Positions 42,725 to 51,353 of a DNA stretch of 64,000 nt are shown here, piece by piece; position 1 is the first letter of the stretch; the number at the start of each line of letters is the position of its first letter. The DNA is from Streptomyces pinistramenti. Lineage in GTDB: Bacteria > Actinomycetota > Actinomycetes > Streptomycetales > Streptomycetaceae. The DNA lies in NCBI RefSeq assembly GCF_020564935.1, contig NZ_JAJCXB010000013.1, forward strand, positions 62,001-126,000. Reading direction: 5' to 3'. A model generated the notes under the pieces. That model made no database searches. It was not told where the DNA came from and saw only the letters and a list, made by a program, of their open reading frames with translations. The position numbers and the translations under genes were made by a program.

Positions 42725-43564
42725 ATGACTCCTGCCCTCGCCGCGCCTGCCCTGACCTCACCTTTCGCCGGTGCCTACGCCCGGCTCACCGAGGTGTTCC
42801 CCGGCTTGCGGGTGACCGAGTGGGACACGGCCGCGCCCAGCGGCCCCGGCTGGGTGCCCGCCGCCGCGCTCGCGGCCGGTGACGAAGCCCTCGACGCCTT
42901 CCTGGCCTGGGACGACGAACAGGTCCTGCGGGACTACCACACCCGCGCCCGGCCGGACGTCATCGCCAGCTTCGCGCTGCACCGCTACGCCTGGCCCGCC
43001 TGCCTGCTCATCACCATGCCGTGGTTCCTGAACCGCCGGGTGCCGCGACTGCCGGTGGCGGACGTCACCTTCCAGCGCGAGCTGGGCCGGATGGCCGTAC
43101 GGGTGCGCTCGTTCGCGTGTCTTCCCGGCGACCCTGCGGCCGGTCTGCCGGGGGCTCGTGTGGTGCCGGACGAAGAGGCGCTGCGCGCCGAGGTGCGGGA
43201 CGCGGTCGCCGAGCATCTGACGCCCGTGCTCGACGGCTTCCGGCCCCGGATGCGGCGCGGCCCGCGCGCCCTGTGGGGCATGGCGACGGACGAGATCGTC
43301 GAGGGCCTGTGGTACCTCGGGCACCTCCTGGGCGAGGAACCGCGCGCGATGGCCGAGCTGGAGCGGCTGCTGCCCGGCGCCACCGCCCCGTACGTCGGCA
43401 GCGCGGCCTTCCGCGAGCTGACCGGACCGTCCGGCGAGGCCCTGCCGACCCGGGACCGCGCGAGCTGCTGCATGTTCTACACGCTGCGCCCCGACGACAC
43501 CTGCGTGACCTGCCCCCGCACCTGCGACGCCGACCGCATCAGCCGCCTCAGCAGCACCGCCTGA
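42725..43564 (+). CDS. FhuF-like siderophore-iron reductase ([2Fe-2S])
   Basis: A 279-residue ferric-siderophore reductase. The diagnostic C-terminal motif is CCMFYTLRPDDTCVTCPRTC, the CC-x10-C-x2-C pattern that binds a [2Fe-2S] cluster. A conserved HRYAWPACLLITMPW segment lies in the middle. It would release iron from siderophores in the cytosol. The start could be ATG 42725 or the in-frame GTG 42713; neither has a good ribosome site, so a leaderless start is possible. The iron box above fits iron-repressed expression. Confidence 0.82.
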   Translation: MTPALAAPALTSPFAGAYARLTEVFPGLRVTEWDTAAPSGPGWVPAAALAAGDEALDAFLAWDDEQVLRDYHTRARPDVIASFALHRYAWPACLLITMPWFLNRRVPRLPVADVTFQRELGRMAVRVRSFACLPGDPAAGLPGARVVPDEEALRAEVRDAVAEHLTPVLDGFRPRMRRGPRALWGMATDEIVEGLWYLGHLLGEEPRAMAELERLLPGATAPYVGSAAFRELTGPSGEALPTRDRASCCMFYTLRPDDTCVTCPRTCDADRISRLSSTA

Positions 43565-43763
43565 CGCACGCTCCCCTTCCGAGCTCCCGGCGGCCAAACC
43601 CAACTCGGGCCCTGCATATGGCCGTTCGGACACCGGACACGAGCGCCCGGAAACGAACGCCCCCACAGACAGTTGACTTGTTTGCTCCCTGTGAAGGAAG
43701 CGGCAAGTGCGACGAGGCTGATGCCCGAACCGGACGAGCAGCACCGAGTGAGGGGAGACGCCC

Positions 43764-44606
43764 ATGCCGCACGACAGCGCACCGACCTCCGAGGACGCGA
43801 CGCGCAGCTACTACGACACCGCCGACGTCGACGCGTTCTACGACGCCGTGTGGGGCGGCGAGGACATCCACACCGGGATCTACGCCCAGGAACACGAGGC
43901 GATTGCGGACGCCTCGCGCCGCACCGTCGAACGGGCCGCCGACAAGGTCACCGACCTCCTCGCCCCGGGCAGCACCGTGCTGGACCTCGGATCCGGATAC
44001 GGCGGCCCCGCCCGCTACCTGGCGGAGCGGTTCGGCTGCCGCGTCATCGCCCTCAACATCAGCGAAGCCCAGAACAAACGCCACCGCACCACCAACATCG
44101 AGCGCGGACTTGACGGCCTGGTCGAGGTCGTCACCGGGTCCTTCCAGGACATTCCCTATCCGGACCACCGCTTCGACGTCGTCTGGTCCCAGGAAGCCTT
44201 CTGCCACAGCGGCGACCTGACGCAGGCACTCAGCGAAGCCGTACGCGTCCTCAGGCCCGAAGGGGCCCTGGTCTTCACCGACTTGATGGCAGCCGATGGC
44301 ACCCCGGAAGAAGTGCTGCATCCCGTCGTGTCCCGCCTGGGCGTGGACGCGCTGGCCACGCCGGACCGCTACCGCCGGACACTTTCCGGACTCGGCCTGT
44401 CCCGCATCGATTTCGACGACCACAGCGGCCAACTGGCCCACCACTACGTACGCCTCACCGAGGAGACCCACACACGCGAAGCGGAACTGCGCGACCTCAT
44501 CAGCCCCGGCTACGTCGACCGCCTCCTCGGCAACCTGCCCCGCTGGGCGGACGCGGCCCGCCACGAGCAACTGCGCTGGGGCATCTTCCACTGCCGCCGC
44601 GCCTGA
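43764..44606 (+). CDS. Glycine/sarcosine or dimethylglycine N-methyltransferase-like enzyme
   Basis: A 280-residue SAM-dependent methyltransferase. The pattern YYDTADVDAFYDAVWGGEDIHTGIY, then DASRRTVERAADKV, matches the sarcosine/dimethylglycine N-methyltransferases that make glycine betaine as an osmoprotectant. The SAM loop VLDLGSGYGGPARYLAE is intact. The length fits the shorter SDMT-type enzyme. GGGGAG precedes the ATG. It is a solo gene here, with no partner glycine methyltransferase, so the exact step is uncertain. Confidence 0.7.
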   Translation: MPHDSAPTSEDATRSYYDTADVDAFYDAVWGGEDIHTGIYAQEHEAIADASRRTVERAADKVTDLLAPGSTVLDLGSGYGGPARYLAERFGCRVIALNISEAQNKRHRTTNIERGLDGLVEVVTGSFQDIPYPDHRFDVVWSQEAFCHSGDLTQALSEAVRVLRPEGALVFTDLMAADGTPEEVLHPVVSRLGVDALATPDRYRRTLSGLGLSRIDFDDHSGQLAHHYVRLTEETHTREAELRDLISPGYVDRLLGNLPRWADAARHEQLRWGIFHCRRA

Positions 44607-44639
44607 CCGGACCGGGAGCCGGAGCTCACCTGTCGGGCT

Positions 44640-44905
44640 TCACGCCACCCGGCCGACGCGGCTCCGGCCACTGCCGTCCCCGGCCGGCCGACGTCATGTT
44701 TCCCCGGCGGACGCGTCCGGACCCTGCGACGGCCGACGGCAGGTCCTGGGCCTCGGACAGTACGTGCAGTTTGCTGCCCTTCTTGCCGCGATCAACCGGG
44801 TTCGGGCCGGTCAGAGCGGCCCCCCTTTCGCCCGCACCTCGCGCGGCAAGACCGGCATCGCCGACGTCCATGTCGACCTCTCCCGCTGCCAGTTCCGGAT
44901 GAGGC
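44640..44905 (-). pseudogene. IS5-like transposase relic
   Basis: On the minus strand the fragment ALTGPNPVDRGKKGSKLHVL (then SEAQDLPSAVAG) matches the catalytic-domain region of IS5-family (IS427/IS1647-like) transposases with the first DDE Asp motif VDMD upstream. Both ends are missing and no terminal repeats are seen, so only a short relic remains. Confidence 0.6.
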
Positions 44906-45110
44906 GGAATTCCACAAGACTTCCGCATCTTCGTTCTTCCTGGGGGCGTGACGGACCGTGAGAACTGTCAACGGGAGATCTGCGCCAGTACCCCTGGCGC
45001 TAACAGCCGTTGACCGTGCACGGGCAGAAGTGATGTGGCGTCAATCGCAACCTCGGTGGTGGCTCGGCCAAGCCAACACCGAGAACACGGGGAGAGTTCA
45101 GGGGGAGATC

Positions 45111-45348
45111 GTGCATATCAACGCGTCCCGAACAGCGAAAACGGCGGCGACAATCGCTGTTGCCACATCAACACTCGTAATACCGATGGCGAATTCCGCG
45201 ACGGGTTCGACGTCTTCGAAGTCACGCGACCGGAGCCGCCGTCACCAGCATCGACGCAACATGCAAGCACCACAACCGTAATTACATCGTGCGGAACTAT
45301 TACCGACGTCCTGCCCGTTACACGCTGCGCTGCGGCACGAAGCGGTGA
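45111..45348 (+). pseudogene. Frameshifted small secreted protein
   Basis: GTG 45111 with GGGGAG upstream begins a signal-peptide-like sequence (HINASRTAKTAATIAVATST, then LVIPMANSATG). Shortly after, a +1 frame continues with SIDATCKHHNRNYIVRNYYR and RPARYTLRCGTKR and a stop at 45346-45348. The two halves together look like a small secreted Cys-containing protein. A frameshift near 45205-45220 separates them. Confidence 0.5.
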
Positions 45349-45432
45349 CGGGCGTGGTGTTTCTCCACCTAGACCCGGTCATGCCGAGTTACGAAAAATT
45401 CCGTACCATCATCGGTACCCCAGCAGGCAGCA

Positions 45433-45879
45433 GTGACCTCCTCACTGCATACAGGGTCACGCGATGCTCCACAGCCAAGTGCTGGTCTCGGCGGGGTAGT
45501 TAGCGAGGACTCGCAGTGGAAGATGGTGGTGCACATGCCGGCCAAAATGCCAGCCGAGCAGGCTCTGGCCCGTTCATACACCACCGGTGACGGGATGGTC
45601 AGATGCAACGTCGATGAACTCTCGGTCAGTCACCAACCGGATCGAAGCGTGATGTTGACGTACTGGCTTACTGCGGAAAGGGAAGGGCTCCAGGCCGAGC
45701 GTTGGGAATTCACGCTCCCTTGGGATGACAAGTCCTTTCTGGATGTGTTCACCTCACCCGCCCCAGATCCCGAACGACTTCAGCAACTCGTGTACATCGT
45801 TCGTACTGCACTGGAGGAGTGGTGGGACACTAAGGGGCATAATCGCAAGTCGGCGAAGATGGGACGTCGACTTCCCTGA
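45433..45879 (+). CDS. Hypothetical protein
   Basis: A frame of 148 residues; the first 30 are Ser/Gly-rich and the ATG at 45523 (MVVHMPAKMP) may be the true start. The body (MPAEQALARSYTTGDGMVRC, SVMLTYWLTAEREGLQAERW, PDPERLQQLVYIVRTALEEW) reads as a normal soluble alpha/beta protein. No family recognised. A hairpin follows at 45894-45947. Confidence 0.5.
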   Translation: MTSSLHTGSRDAPQPSAGLGGVVSEDSQWKMVVHMPAKMPAEQALARSYTTGDGMVRCNVDELSVSHQPDRSVMLTYWLTAEREGLQAERWEFTLPWDDKSFLDVFTSPAPDPERLQQLVYIVRTALEEWWDTKGHNRKSAKMGRRLP

Positions 45880-45893
45880 GCCGCCGAACTCCC

Positions 45894-45947
45894 ATGGGCC
45901 GTTCCCCCGCATTTCCCTACCCACGGGAGATGCGGGGAACGGCCCAT
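45894..45947 (+). terminator. Hairpin after hypothetical gene
   Basis: ATGGGCCGTTCCCCCGCAT (45894-45912) pairs with ATGCGGGGAACGGCCCAT (45930-45947) with one extra C and a 17-nt loop, 14 bp after the gene's stop. Probable terminator. Confidence 0.6.
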
Positions 45948-46134
45948 CTCAAACTCAAGTGCGGCTCCGCTGGGGCATCCCAGCCGTCGGCAGCAGCGGC
46001 CTGGCCATCGCGGCCGCCGACCTGGCCGCTGAGAGCGGTGCGGCACCGCGCCCTGCCCTTCCAGCTCGGCGCCGGCGAAGACCAATGCGTCTTCACCCGC
46101 TGGCGCCTCCGCCGCTGACCGGCCACCAGAAAAT

Positions 46135-46171
46135 GGAGGGCCCCGGCAGGCAGCACCTGCCGGGGCCCTCC
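46135..46171 (-). terminator. Perfect 16-bp hairpin with minus-strand U-tract
   Basis: GGAGGGCCCCGGCAGG (46135-46150) pairs with 46156-46171 around CAGCA; on the minus strand ATTTTC follows. This is an intrinsic terminator for the minus-strand DUF5954 transcript and the frameshifted gene after it. Confidence 0.8.
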
Positions 46172-46632
46172 ACGTTCGAGATCGCGGCCTTGGCGCGCCT
46201 GTGCCGTTCACGTTCGGGGAGCATCGCTTCCTCCGCCGCGTAGACGGCCAGGCGTCGCGCGACGTCCTCGGTAAGGGCCCCGCGGTCGACTGAATCCTGC
46301 TGGGCGGAAGTGAGCCTGGTCCCGGGGCTCCGGTGCGCGCAGCGGCAGCTCGTCGGCCCGTCCCAGGTACTGGCGCCGGGCCACGGCCATCCATCGCCGG
46401 GCCGGGGAACTACCGCCCCCTCCCTGAGCTGGTGGGTCTGGTCGAGCATGCGGCCCTCCGAGTCGACCGGTCGCAGAACCGACCACCGGCGAACGGTTCC
46501 AGGAGAGCACGTGTGTGTGCCGCTCAGGCCGATGCGGAGCGCAACTTCCGGATCGGTCACGTACCGGTGCGGCCAGGTGAACCCGCTCGGAGATCCGGCA
46601 TCCGGGCCGAGCGTGGCCACCACCGCCTGCAT
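46172..46632 (-). pseudogene. Frameshifted hypothetical protein downstream of DUF5954
   Basis: Minus-strand ATG 46632 opens MQAVVATLGPDAGSPSGFTW and continues to about 46430; the likely coding frame then changes to one reading ARRWMAVARRQYLGRADELP, with G/C-ending codons, and back again to EDVARRLAVYAAEEAMLPER near the end. Two frameshifts are implied. The last frame reads through the terminator hairpin, so the original stop is lost. No family recognised. Confidence 0.5.
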
Positions 46633-46648
46633 GCCAGGCCGGGAAGGC

Positions 46649-47749
46649 TCAGCTGTCGTCGTCCCCTTGGTGTTCGTGCTCGTAGCGGATGTTGCCGTCC
46701 TCATCGAGCAGGAGGTGGATGCGCTCGGGGTCATGACTGCTGATGTCGGATGGACGCGGCCCTTCGGGACCGTCAGGTCCCCAGCGCAGCAGACGGCGGG
46801 TGCGGCCGATCCGGTAGACGGTGCCCAGGACCTCCAGTTGGTTGACTCGGCCGGTGCGCAGCCGGTCGGCGGCCTCGGCATACGCGGTCAGTTCTCCGGC
46901 CGCGGAGTCATCCATCTTGGCAACCTGCGTACGGGCGTCGACCTGCTGGTCGGCGTCCATAGGGATGAGGCCACGCCTGCGCGGCTCCCAATACGTCAGC
47001 GAGAAGTCCAGCGTCTTACGGGCCTCTTGCGCACTGGTGTGCAAGCCGCTGCCCGACTTCCATCCCGTGTCGGTGCGCTCCACGATCTTGAACGTCGTGG
47101 GTAACAGCAGGATGTCGGGGTGGGTGCCCAGGGCCCGGTGCGAGTCGAGCCGCACGTCGTCGGGGTACCGGGAACCGGCGTAGGCCATGTCGCGCAGCGT
47201 CAGCCGTTCCGCGGCCTGGGTGGGGGTGACCGGCGCGTCGAGATCCAGGACCAGACCGTCATCGATCTCTGCCTCCCTGGAGCCGCGGTCCCAGTCGGGG
47301 GTGGCAGGCTCCGGATCGGTCGGGCGCGGCTGCTCGATGCCGTCCGGGCCCATGCCGACGTACTCCTCGGCGCGCACGATCCGGTAGCGGATGCCGAGCA
47401 CGGTGAGTTCGTCGACGCGTTCGCTCTCCAGCCGGGCAACCGCCGCCAGCAGAGCACGACGCTCCGCCCTGTCCTGTGCCTCGTCCTTCGCACGGAACCA
47501 CAGCAGCGAATTCAGGCTGTCGCGGGCCGTCTGCGGAGAGCCGTTCGACACCGCGACCACCACCCGCCATCGCTGACCGTCGTCCACTTCCTGCGCGGCA
47601 ACGCCGAATAGTGGGCCGCGGACCGCCACATTGCCGGCCTGCATCGCGGCGTCAACTGCGTCGGCTTCGACGGCGGCCTCGACTGGTTCCACCGGAACCC
47701 GCACCACCACCGGCCGTACCCCGCCCAGCCTCATATCCCCAAGGTCCAT
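46649..47749 (-). CDS. DUF5954 family protein
   Basis: A 366-residue soluble protein of the Streptomyces DUF5954 family, function unknown. Two similar halves are seen: near residue 110 VDELTVLGIRYRIVRAEEYV followed by GPDGIEQPRP, and near residue 310 VNQLEVLGTVYRIGRTRRLL followed by GPDGPEGPRP. This repeated module (VxxLxVLGxxYRIxR...GPDGxExPRP) suggests an internal duplication. It begins at ATG 47749 with the family start VVVRVPVEPVEAAVEADAVD. Confidence 0.82.
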   Translation of the reverse strand: MDLGDMRLGGVRPVVVRVPVEPVEAAVEADAVDAAMQAGNVAVRGPLFGVAAQEVDDGQRWRVVVAVSNGSPQTARDSLNSLLWFRAKDEAQDRAERRALLAAVARLESERVDELTVLGIRYRIVRAEEYVGMGPDGIEQPRPTDPEPATPDWDRGSREAEIDDGLVLDLDAPVTPTQAAERLTLRDMAYAGSRYPDDVRLDSHRALGTHPDILLLPTTFKIVERTDTGWKSGSGLHTSAQEARKTLDFSLTYWEPRRRGLIPMDADQQVDARTQVAKMDDSAAGELTAYAEAADRLRTGRVNQLEVLGTVYRIGRTRRLLRWGPDGPEGPRPSDISSHDPERIHLLLDEDGNIRYEHEHQGDDDS

Positions 47750-48114
47750 GCGCCCATCCTGCCGACTGCGACAGGCTTTTTACACGTATTCCTCCGAATC
47801 CGTATGCCCTGGCTCAGGGCGCTGGCGCCGCTGACCCTCGCACAGGCCGACAGGATGGCGGCCGGGCTGGGCGAGGCGTGGACGACGCCCGACGCTCCGT
47901 CGCGGCCTCGTGCAGAGCAAGGGGCCGTGACCGGCCAGTGATCCGGCCGAAGTTCCGCGTTCGGACGTTGACGGTGCGCGGTAGGCGTACCGAGTTGGAA
48001 AGCGTGGCATGTCCCGCCGAGCATGCCTGGTACCCATGGCCGGACGATCCGGCTGCCGGTCGGAGGCTGATGCAGCACATCGTCGCCGCAGCTGCGGCGA
48101 GCCGGTGGCTATGA
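47750..48114 (+). other. Two possible small ORFs in a decayed stretch
   Basis: Two short plus-strand frames overlap by two bases: 47804-47941 (45 residues, containing ALAPLTLAQADRMAAGLGEA) and GTG 47938-48114 (58 residues, containing RPKFRVRTLTVRGRRTELES). Both have normal codon bias but no recognisable family, and may be remnants. Confidence is low that either is a functional gene. Confidence 0.3.
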
Positions 48115-48144
48115 CCGGCACGGTCCTCACACGCAGTGCGTGCC

Positions 48145-48500
48145 TCAGGCTTCGTCCAGCACTGCCTGGATCACGTGCCGGGCGTTGTGTGCCATCGCCG
48201 GGTTGGTCCTCCGGTAGTAGGGCAGCACGATCAGCGCCTGCGAGAGTGTGCGTCCCCGGCAGCGGCTCCAGGTTGCGTCGTCCACGCCCGGTGCCTCGCG
48301 GAAGGCTTCTCTCGCATGGGCCGGCAGCAGATTCCACGCCGGGGGGCGCAGGCTGGATCGCCCACTCCCGTGCACCCGAAATCGATCACCGCGGTCAGCC
48401 TGCCGCTCTCGACCAGCAGGTTGCCCGGCATGAGATCGGCATGCAGCCACACCGGCAGCTCGTCCCAGCGATGGTGATCGCGACCAGGGCGCGAGGCGCC
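48145..48500 (-). pseudogene. Aminoglycoside phosphotransferase-like pseudogene
   Basis: Minus-strand pieces WLHADLMPGNLLVESGRLTA and VIDFGCTGVGDPAC contain the APH Brenner motif (HxDxxxxN) and the DFG-like Asp. A second frame continues with WNLLPAHAREAFREAPGVDD and LSQALIVLPYYRRTNP. A frameshift lies at about 48335, and the N-terminal lobe is missing. The stop is at 48145. It is a broken APH-family kinase. Confidence 0.7.
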
Positions 48501-48756
48501 GTTGGGCGAACCAGCCGCCAGGCGCGCACTGCTGGCCTCCGGGGCCCGCGCCGAAGCCCTACCAGACCGGTGGCGCGCTGCAGGCCGGAGGGCTGGACCT
48601 GCGCCCCGACTCGCCCGCGGCGGACGGGGCGGGCCGTTCGGTGGCGGAATCGAACTCGATCACGGGGGCGGCCGGGAGCTGTCGACTCAACGCCCTTAAC
48701 GGGATACCCCTTGGGCCGACTGCCGCTGAAGCACTCCTCATTGCGCTTGGCCGCTG
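48501..48756. other. No gene seen
   Basis: Sequence between the APH relic and the Esx operon. I see no coding region or strong structure. It may be the decayed 5' part of the APH gene. Confidence 0.5.
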
Positions 48757-49479
48757 TTAGCCGAAAGGACTTGCTGGCCTTTTTCCATCGAGATGGGGCG
48801 TTATGGGAGCGGGTTTTACTGATGCTAGTTCGGGCGAACTCTCTGGTGCAGGCTGGGCGCTTTCGGGTATGGCGAGGTCAGACTGGTCGAAGGTCATGCT
48901 GCGCAGTAGTTCCACGATGTCGGAGCAATACTCGTCCCAGTGGTCTTCGCATGGCGTCGTAAAATTGATGGAAACGAGGCACTGTTCTCCATTTTCTGGT
49001 CCTTGCGGTACGGGAAGGAATGCCTGCGTTTCTGCCATGGGTAGGGTCAGGTCTTCATCTGAAGGGGAGCTCTCGGCGGGAATGGGGAAGCTGTTCACCC
49101 CGGACAGCACTGCTGTGGGGCCGTTGGGGGTGTCCAGCACGCTTCCGGCCCATGATTCTCCCCTTGCGGCAGTGAGGGAGCGAACTATGCCGTCTGCGGC
49201 CACTGCTGCATCTCCGAACTCGAAAGGCGTGACCGTGACGAGCAAGGTTCCGAGCGATAGCTCGCCGTCGTAGGCTCGGACGCAGCACCCGGCATACAGT
49301 GCTCCGGACTTTTCGAGTGCCTGTGATGCCTTGTGGAGATTCCTCGTTAGGTTCTGGAACATGACGGGTTTCGCATCGAGGGCTTCTTGAGATACTCGTG
49401 TGGTGATTTCTCGTTGCGCTTCTTCGATGGTCATCCCTATGGGGATCTCCGTGAATCCGGCCGGTACCGTGAATTCCAA
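48757..49479 (-). CDS. Hypothetical protein of the Esx locus
   Basis: A 240-residue acidic soluble protein with no recognised domain. It begins MEFTVPAGFTEIPIGMTIEE, has a central AGCCVRAYDGELSLGTLLVT strand pair, VNFTTPCEDHWDEYCSDIVE, and a Pro/Ser-rich tail. The start is a TTG at 49479, 2 bp after the stop of the TM protein, so it is probably translated by coupling. As last gene of the Esx operon it could be an immunity or accessory protein. Codons are less G/C-biased than the flanks. Confidence 0.65.
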   Translation of the reverse strand: MEFTVPAGFTEIPIGMTIEEAQREITTRVSQEALDAKPVMFQNLTRNLHKASQALEKSGALYAGCCVRAYDGELSLGTLLVTVTPFEFGDAAVAADGIVRSLTAARGESWAGSVLDTPNGPTAVLSGVNSFPIPAESSPSDEDLTLPMAETQAFLPVPQGPENGEQCLVSINFTTPCEDHWDEYCSDIVELLRSMTFDQSDLAIPESAQPAPESSPELASVKPAPITPHLDGKRPASPFG

Positions 49480-49481
49480 GG

Positions 49482-50114
49482 CTAAATTCCCGTCTGGTCG
49501 CGATGTGGACCGGGAGGAGGTGGCGGAGGCGGAGGTACAGGAAACTGGGCTGCTTGCTGTCGGCGGAAATCCTCAAGCAGTTGCAGGTTCTTCTGATGCC
49601 ATTTCCTTGTGTACCGCGGACCGAGTGCAGCCCCGGCCAGGAACAGGATCCCGACCAGGCAGGAGCCCACGACAGCGGGCACTGTCTCCCGGGCGGCCCA
49701 CGCCAGAGTGAAGAGTCCGGCGGCCGCGATGCAGCACAGGCCGACCAACTGGGCAGGGTGCCACCCCTCGTAGGCTTTGGTGTCCCTCCGTGCACGCGCG
49801 GCGCGCTCCGGGTGGATCAGTGACGGGTCGAAGAGAACAGGCCCTGGCCAGGGCTGAGTAACGGCGCTCCAAGTGCCGGCAGCCTGTACGCGAGCCAGCG
49901 TGGCCTGGGCGCGTTGCCGGGACGCGGGACTGTCGTCGCGCACGAAAATCAAGCGGCGTTGCCCACGCCCGTACGGCTCCTCGGCGCTGAGTGCATAACC
50001 CAATTCTGTGCCGATCCAGGTAATCCGGTCGGCGTGGATTGATCCGAATCCGGTGAAGACGAGTCTGACGGTTGGGCGTCCATCAAATTCCGCTGCTGCT
50101 GTCTCGTCGTTCAT
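49482..50114 (-). CDS. Membrane protein of the Esx locus
   Basis: A 210-residue protein. The N-terminal 110 residues are soluble (VRLVFTGFGSIHADRITWIG, RRLIFVRDDSPASRQRAQA). Two membrane helices follow at about residues 118-137 and 142-163 (LVGLCCIAAAGLFTLAWAA; VVGSCLVGILFLAGAALG). The tail has a run of eight prolines. The gene is 9 bp after the Esx-effector gene and may be an immunity or docking protein. No family recognised. Confidence 0.68.
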   Translation of the reverse strand: MNDETAAAEFDGRPTVRLVFTGFGSIHADRITWIGTELGYALSAEEPYGRGQRRLIFVRDDSPASRQRAQATLARVQAAGTWSAVTQPWPGPVLFDPSLIHPERAARARRDTKAYEGWHPAQLVGLCCIAAAGLFTLAWAARETVPAVVGSCLVGILFLAGAALGPRYTRKWHQKNLQLLEDFRRQQAAQFPVPPPPPPPPGPHRDQTGI

Positions 50115-50123
50115 GATTTACCT

Positions 50124-51341
50124 TCACCCTCCATCGGGGGCTCGGTCCTTGGCGCTGCCCTTGTTCCATGCGTTCTCCAGCCCGATCAACAAGGGACCGC
50201 CACCACCGGGAACACCCCCCATCTCAATGGCCTGGCGTCGATCTTTCGGCTTAAAGTTCTCGAAGACAGAGGGGTCACCGAAAAGCCCAGCCCAGGAATC
50301 AACGAGCCCGAAGTTGGCAGCACCATCTGCCGCACGACTCTTGAGCATCGCGGTGCCCAATTTTCCGCCGACGCGAGAGGCAGCGCCCAAGGGGATAATG
50401 CCCAATCCGTCCTGCGCCAACGTCCGGTTCGAGACGACGTCTTCGCCTCCCGCCATACGGGCTGTGCCGTGCAGGACAAACGCCCCGGCCGCGAAACCGG
50501 ACGATGCCAGCTCCAACGCCCCACCTACAGGAGCAAGAATCACTTCGGAGGGAGGAAAGACCATGCCAACCGCTGCGAGGCCCACTCCGACAGCGCCCAC
50601 CACAGCGCTGACTGTGGACAGAACATCGCCGACGGCAGCAATGGCGTTGGCGTGGTTCTTCACCCAATCCCACGCCTGGTTGGCCAAAGCCGCCTGGGCC
50701 TCAGCCAGGGATTCAATGGCGTCTCCAATCCGATCCAGCCAGCCCGGTTCGTCGGGAGCCTCTTCTGAGGCTCGACGTATAGCCTCCGCCACCTTCTCCG
50801 CGGCCTCATCATGCTGATGCTTGAGCCGTCCCGCATCCTCGATCAGGGAATTGAGAGCGTCTCGGGCTGAATCAAGTTCCTCGACAGCCGTATTCAATCG
50901 TTGCTCTGCGCTATGCAGTTCTTCATCCGTCTCGAACGTCTGCCCGGCCAGCCCCAGATCCGGATTTCCCTCCGCATCTCGCTGACGGGAACGAGCGGTG
51001 ACGGCACGGTCCTCCATATCCGATGCACGAGACTTCATGGCTTCCAGCTTCGCGGACCACTCATTCAACTGGAATCCGCAATCATAAAAACTCTGAGTCG
51101 CAGATTCGACCAGCTTCGGAAGATCCTTCACCCGCATAGAAAAGGCGTCCGCAGCAATTCCGCTCCACTCTTCACCTCCACGGGTGATGGAGCGTAGGGT
51201 CTGCGAGACCGAAGCTAGCTTTCTGTGTGCATCGAATGACTGGTCAACCAGCGCACGCGCCGCTGATAGATTTCCAGGGGTCGGGTCGAATCCTAGCCCC
51301 GGATATCCCGCAGCATCGGAAGGTATCTTACCGCCGCCCAT
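50124..51341 (-). CDS. Putative type VII-secreted (Esx-associated) effector
   Basis: A 405-residue protein. The N-terminal about 190 residues are helical with a WxG-like turn (RGGEEWSGIAADAFSMRV) and a long coiled-coil (LHSAEQRLNTAVEELDSARD), as in type VII secretion signal domains. A Gly/Ala/Val-rich segment (about 240-300: ALANQAWDWVKNHANAIAAV; VGAVGVGLAAVGMVFPPSEV) may insert in membranes. The C-terminal about 110 residues (VVSNRTLAQDGLGIIPLGAA and on) resemble no toxin I know. Lower GC codon use than neighbours suggests recent transfer. The start is 12 bp after the small Esx gene. Confidence 0.7.
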   Translation of the reverse strand: MGGGKIPSDAAGYPGLGFDPTPGNLSAARALVDQSFDAHRKLASVSQTLRSITRGGEEWSGIAADAFSMRVKDLPKLVESATQSFYDCGFQLNEWSAKLEAMKSRASDMEDRAVTARSRQRDAEGNPDLGLAGQTFETDEELHSAEQRLNTAVEELDSARDALNSLIEDAGRLKHQHDEAAEKVAEAIRRASEEAPDEPGWLDRIGDAIESLAEAQAALANQAWDWVKNHANAIAAVGDVLSTVSAVVGAVGVGLAAVGMVFPPSEVILAPVGGALELASSGFAAGAFVLHGTARMAGGEDVVSNRTLAQDGLGIIPLGAASRVGGKLGTAMLKSRAADGAANFGLVDSWAGLFGDPSVFENFKPKDRRQAIEMGGVPGGGGPLLIGLENAWNKGSAKDRAPDGG

Positions 51342-51353
51342 GACCCCCCCCTC

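Noticed and set aside
44961-45436. Two plus-strand frames of 107 and 133 residues as separate genes
   Set aside because: Each contains only half of the plausible secreted protein; better explained as a single frameshifted gene.
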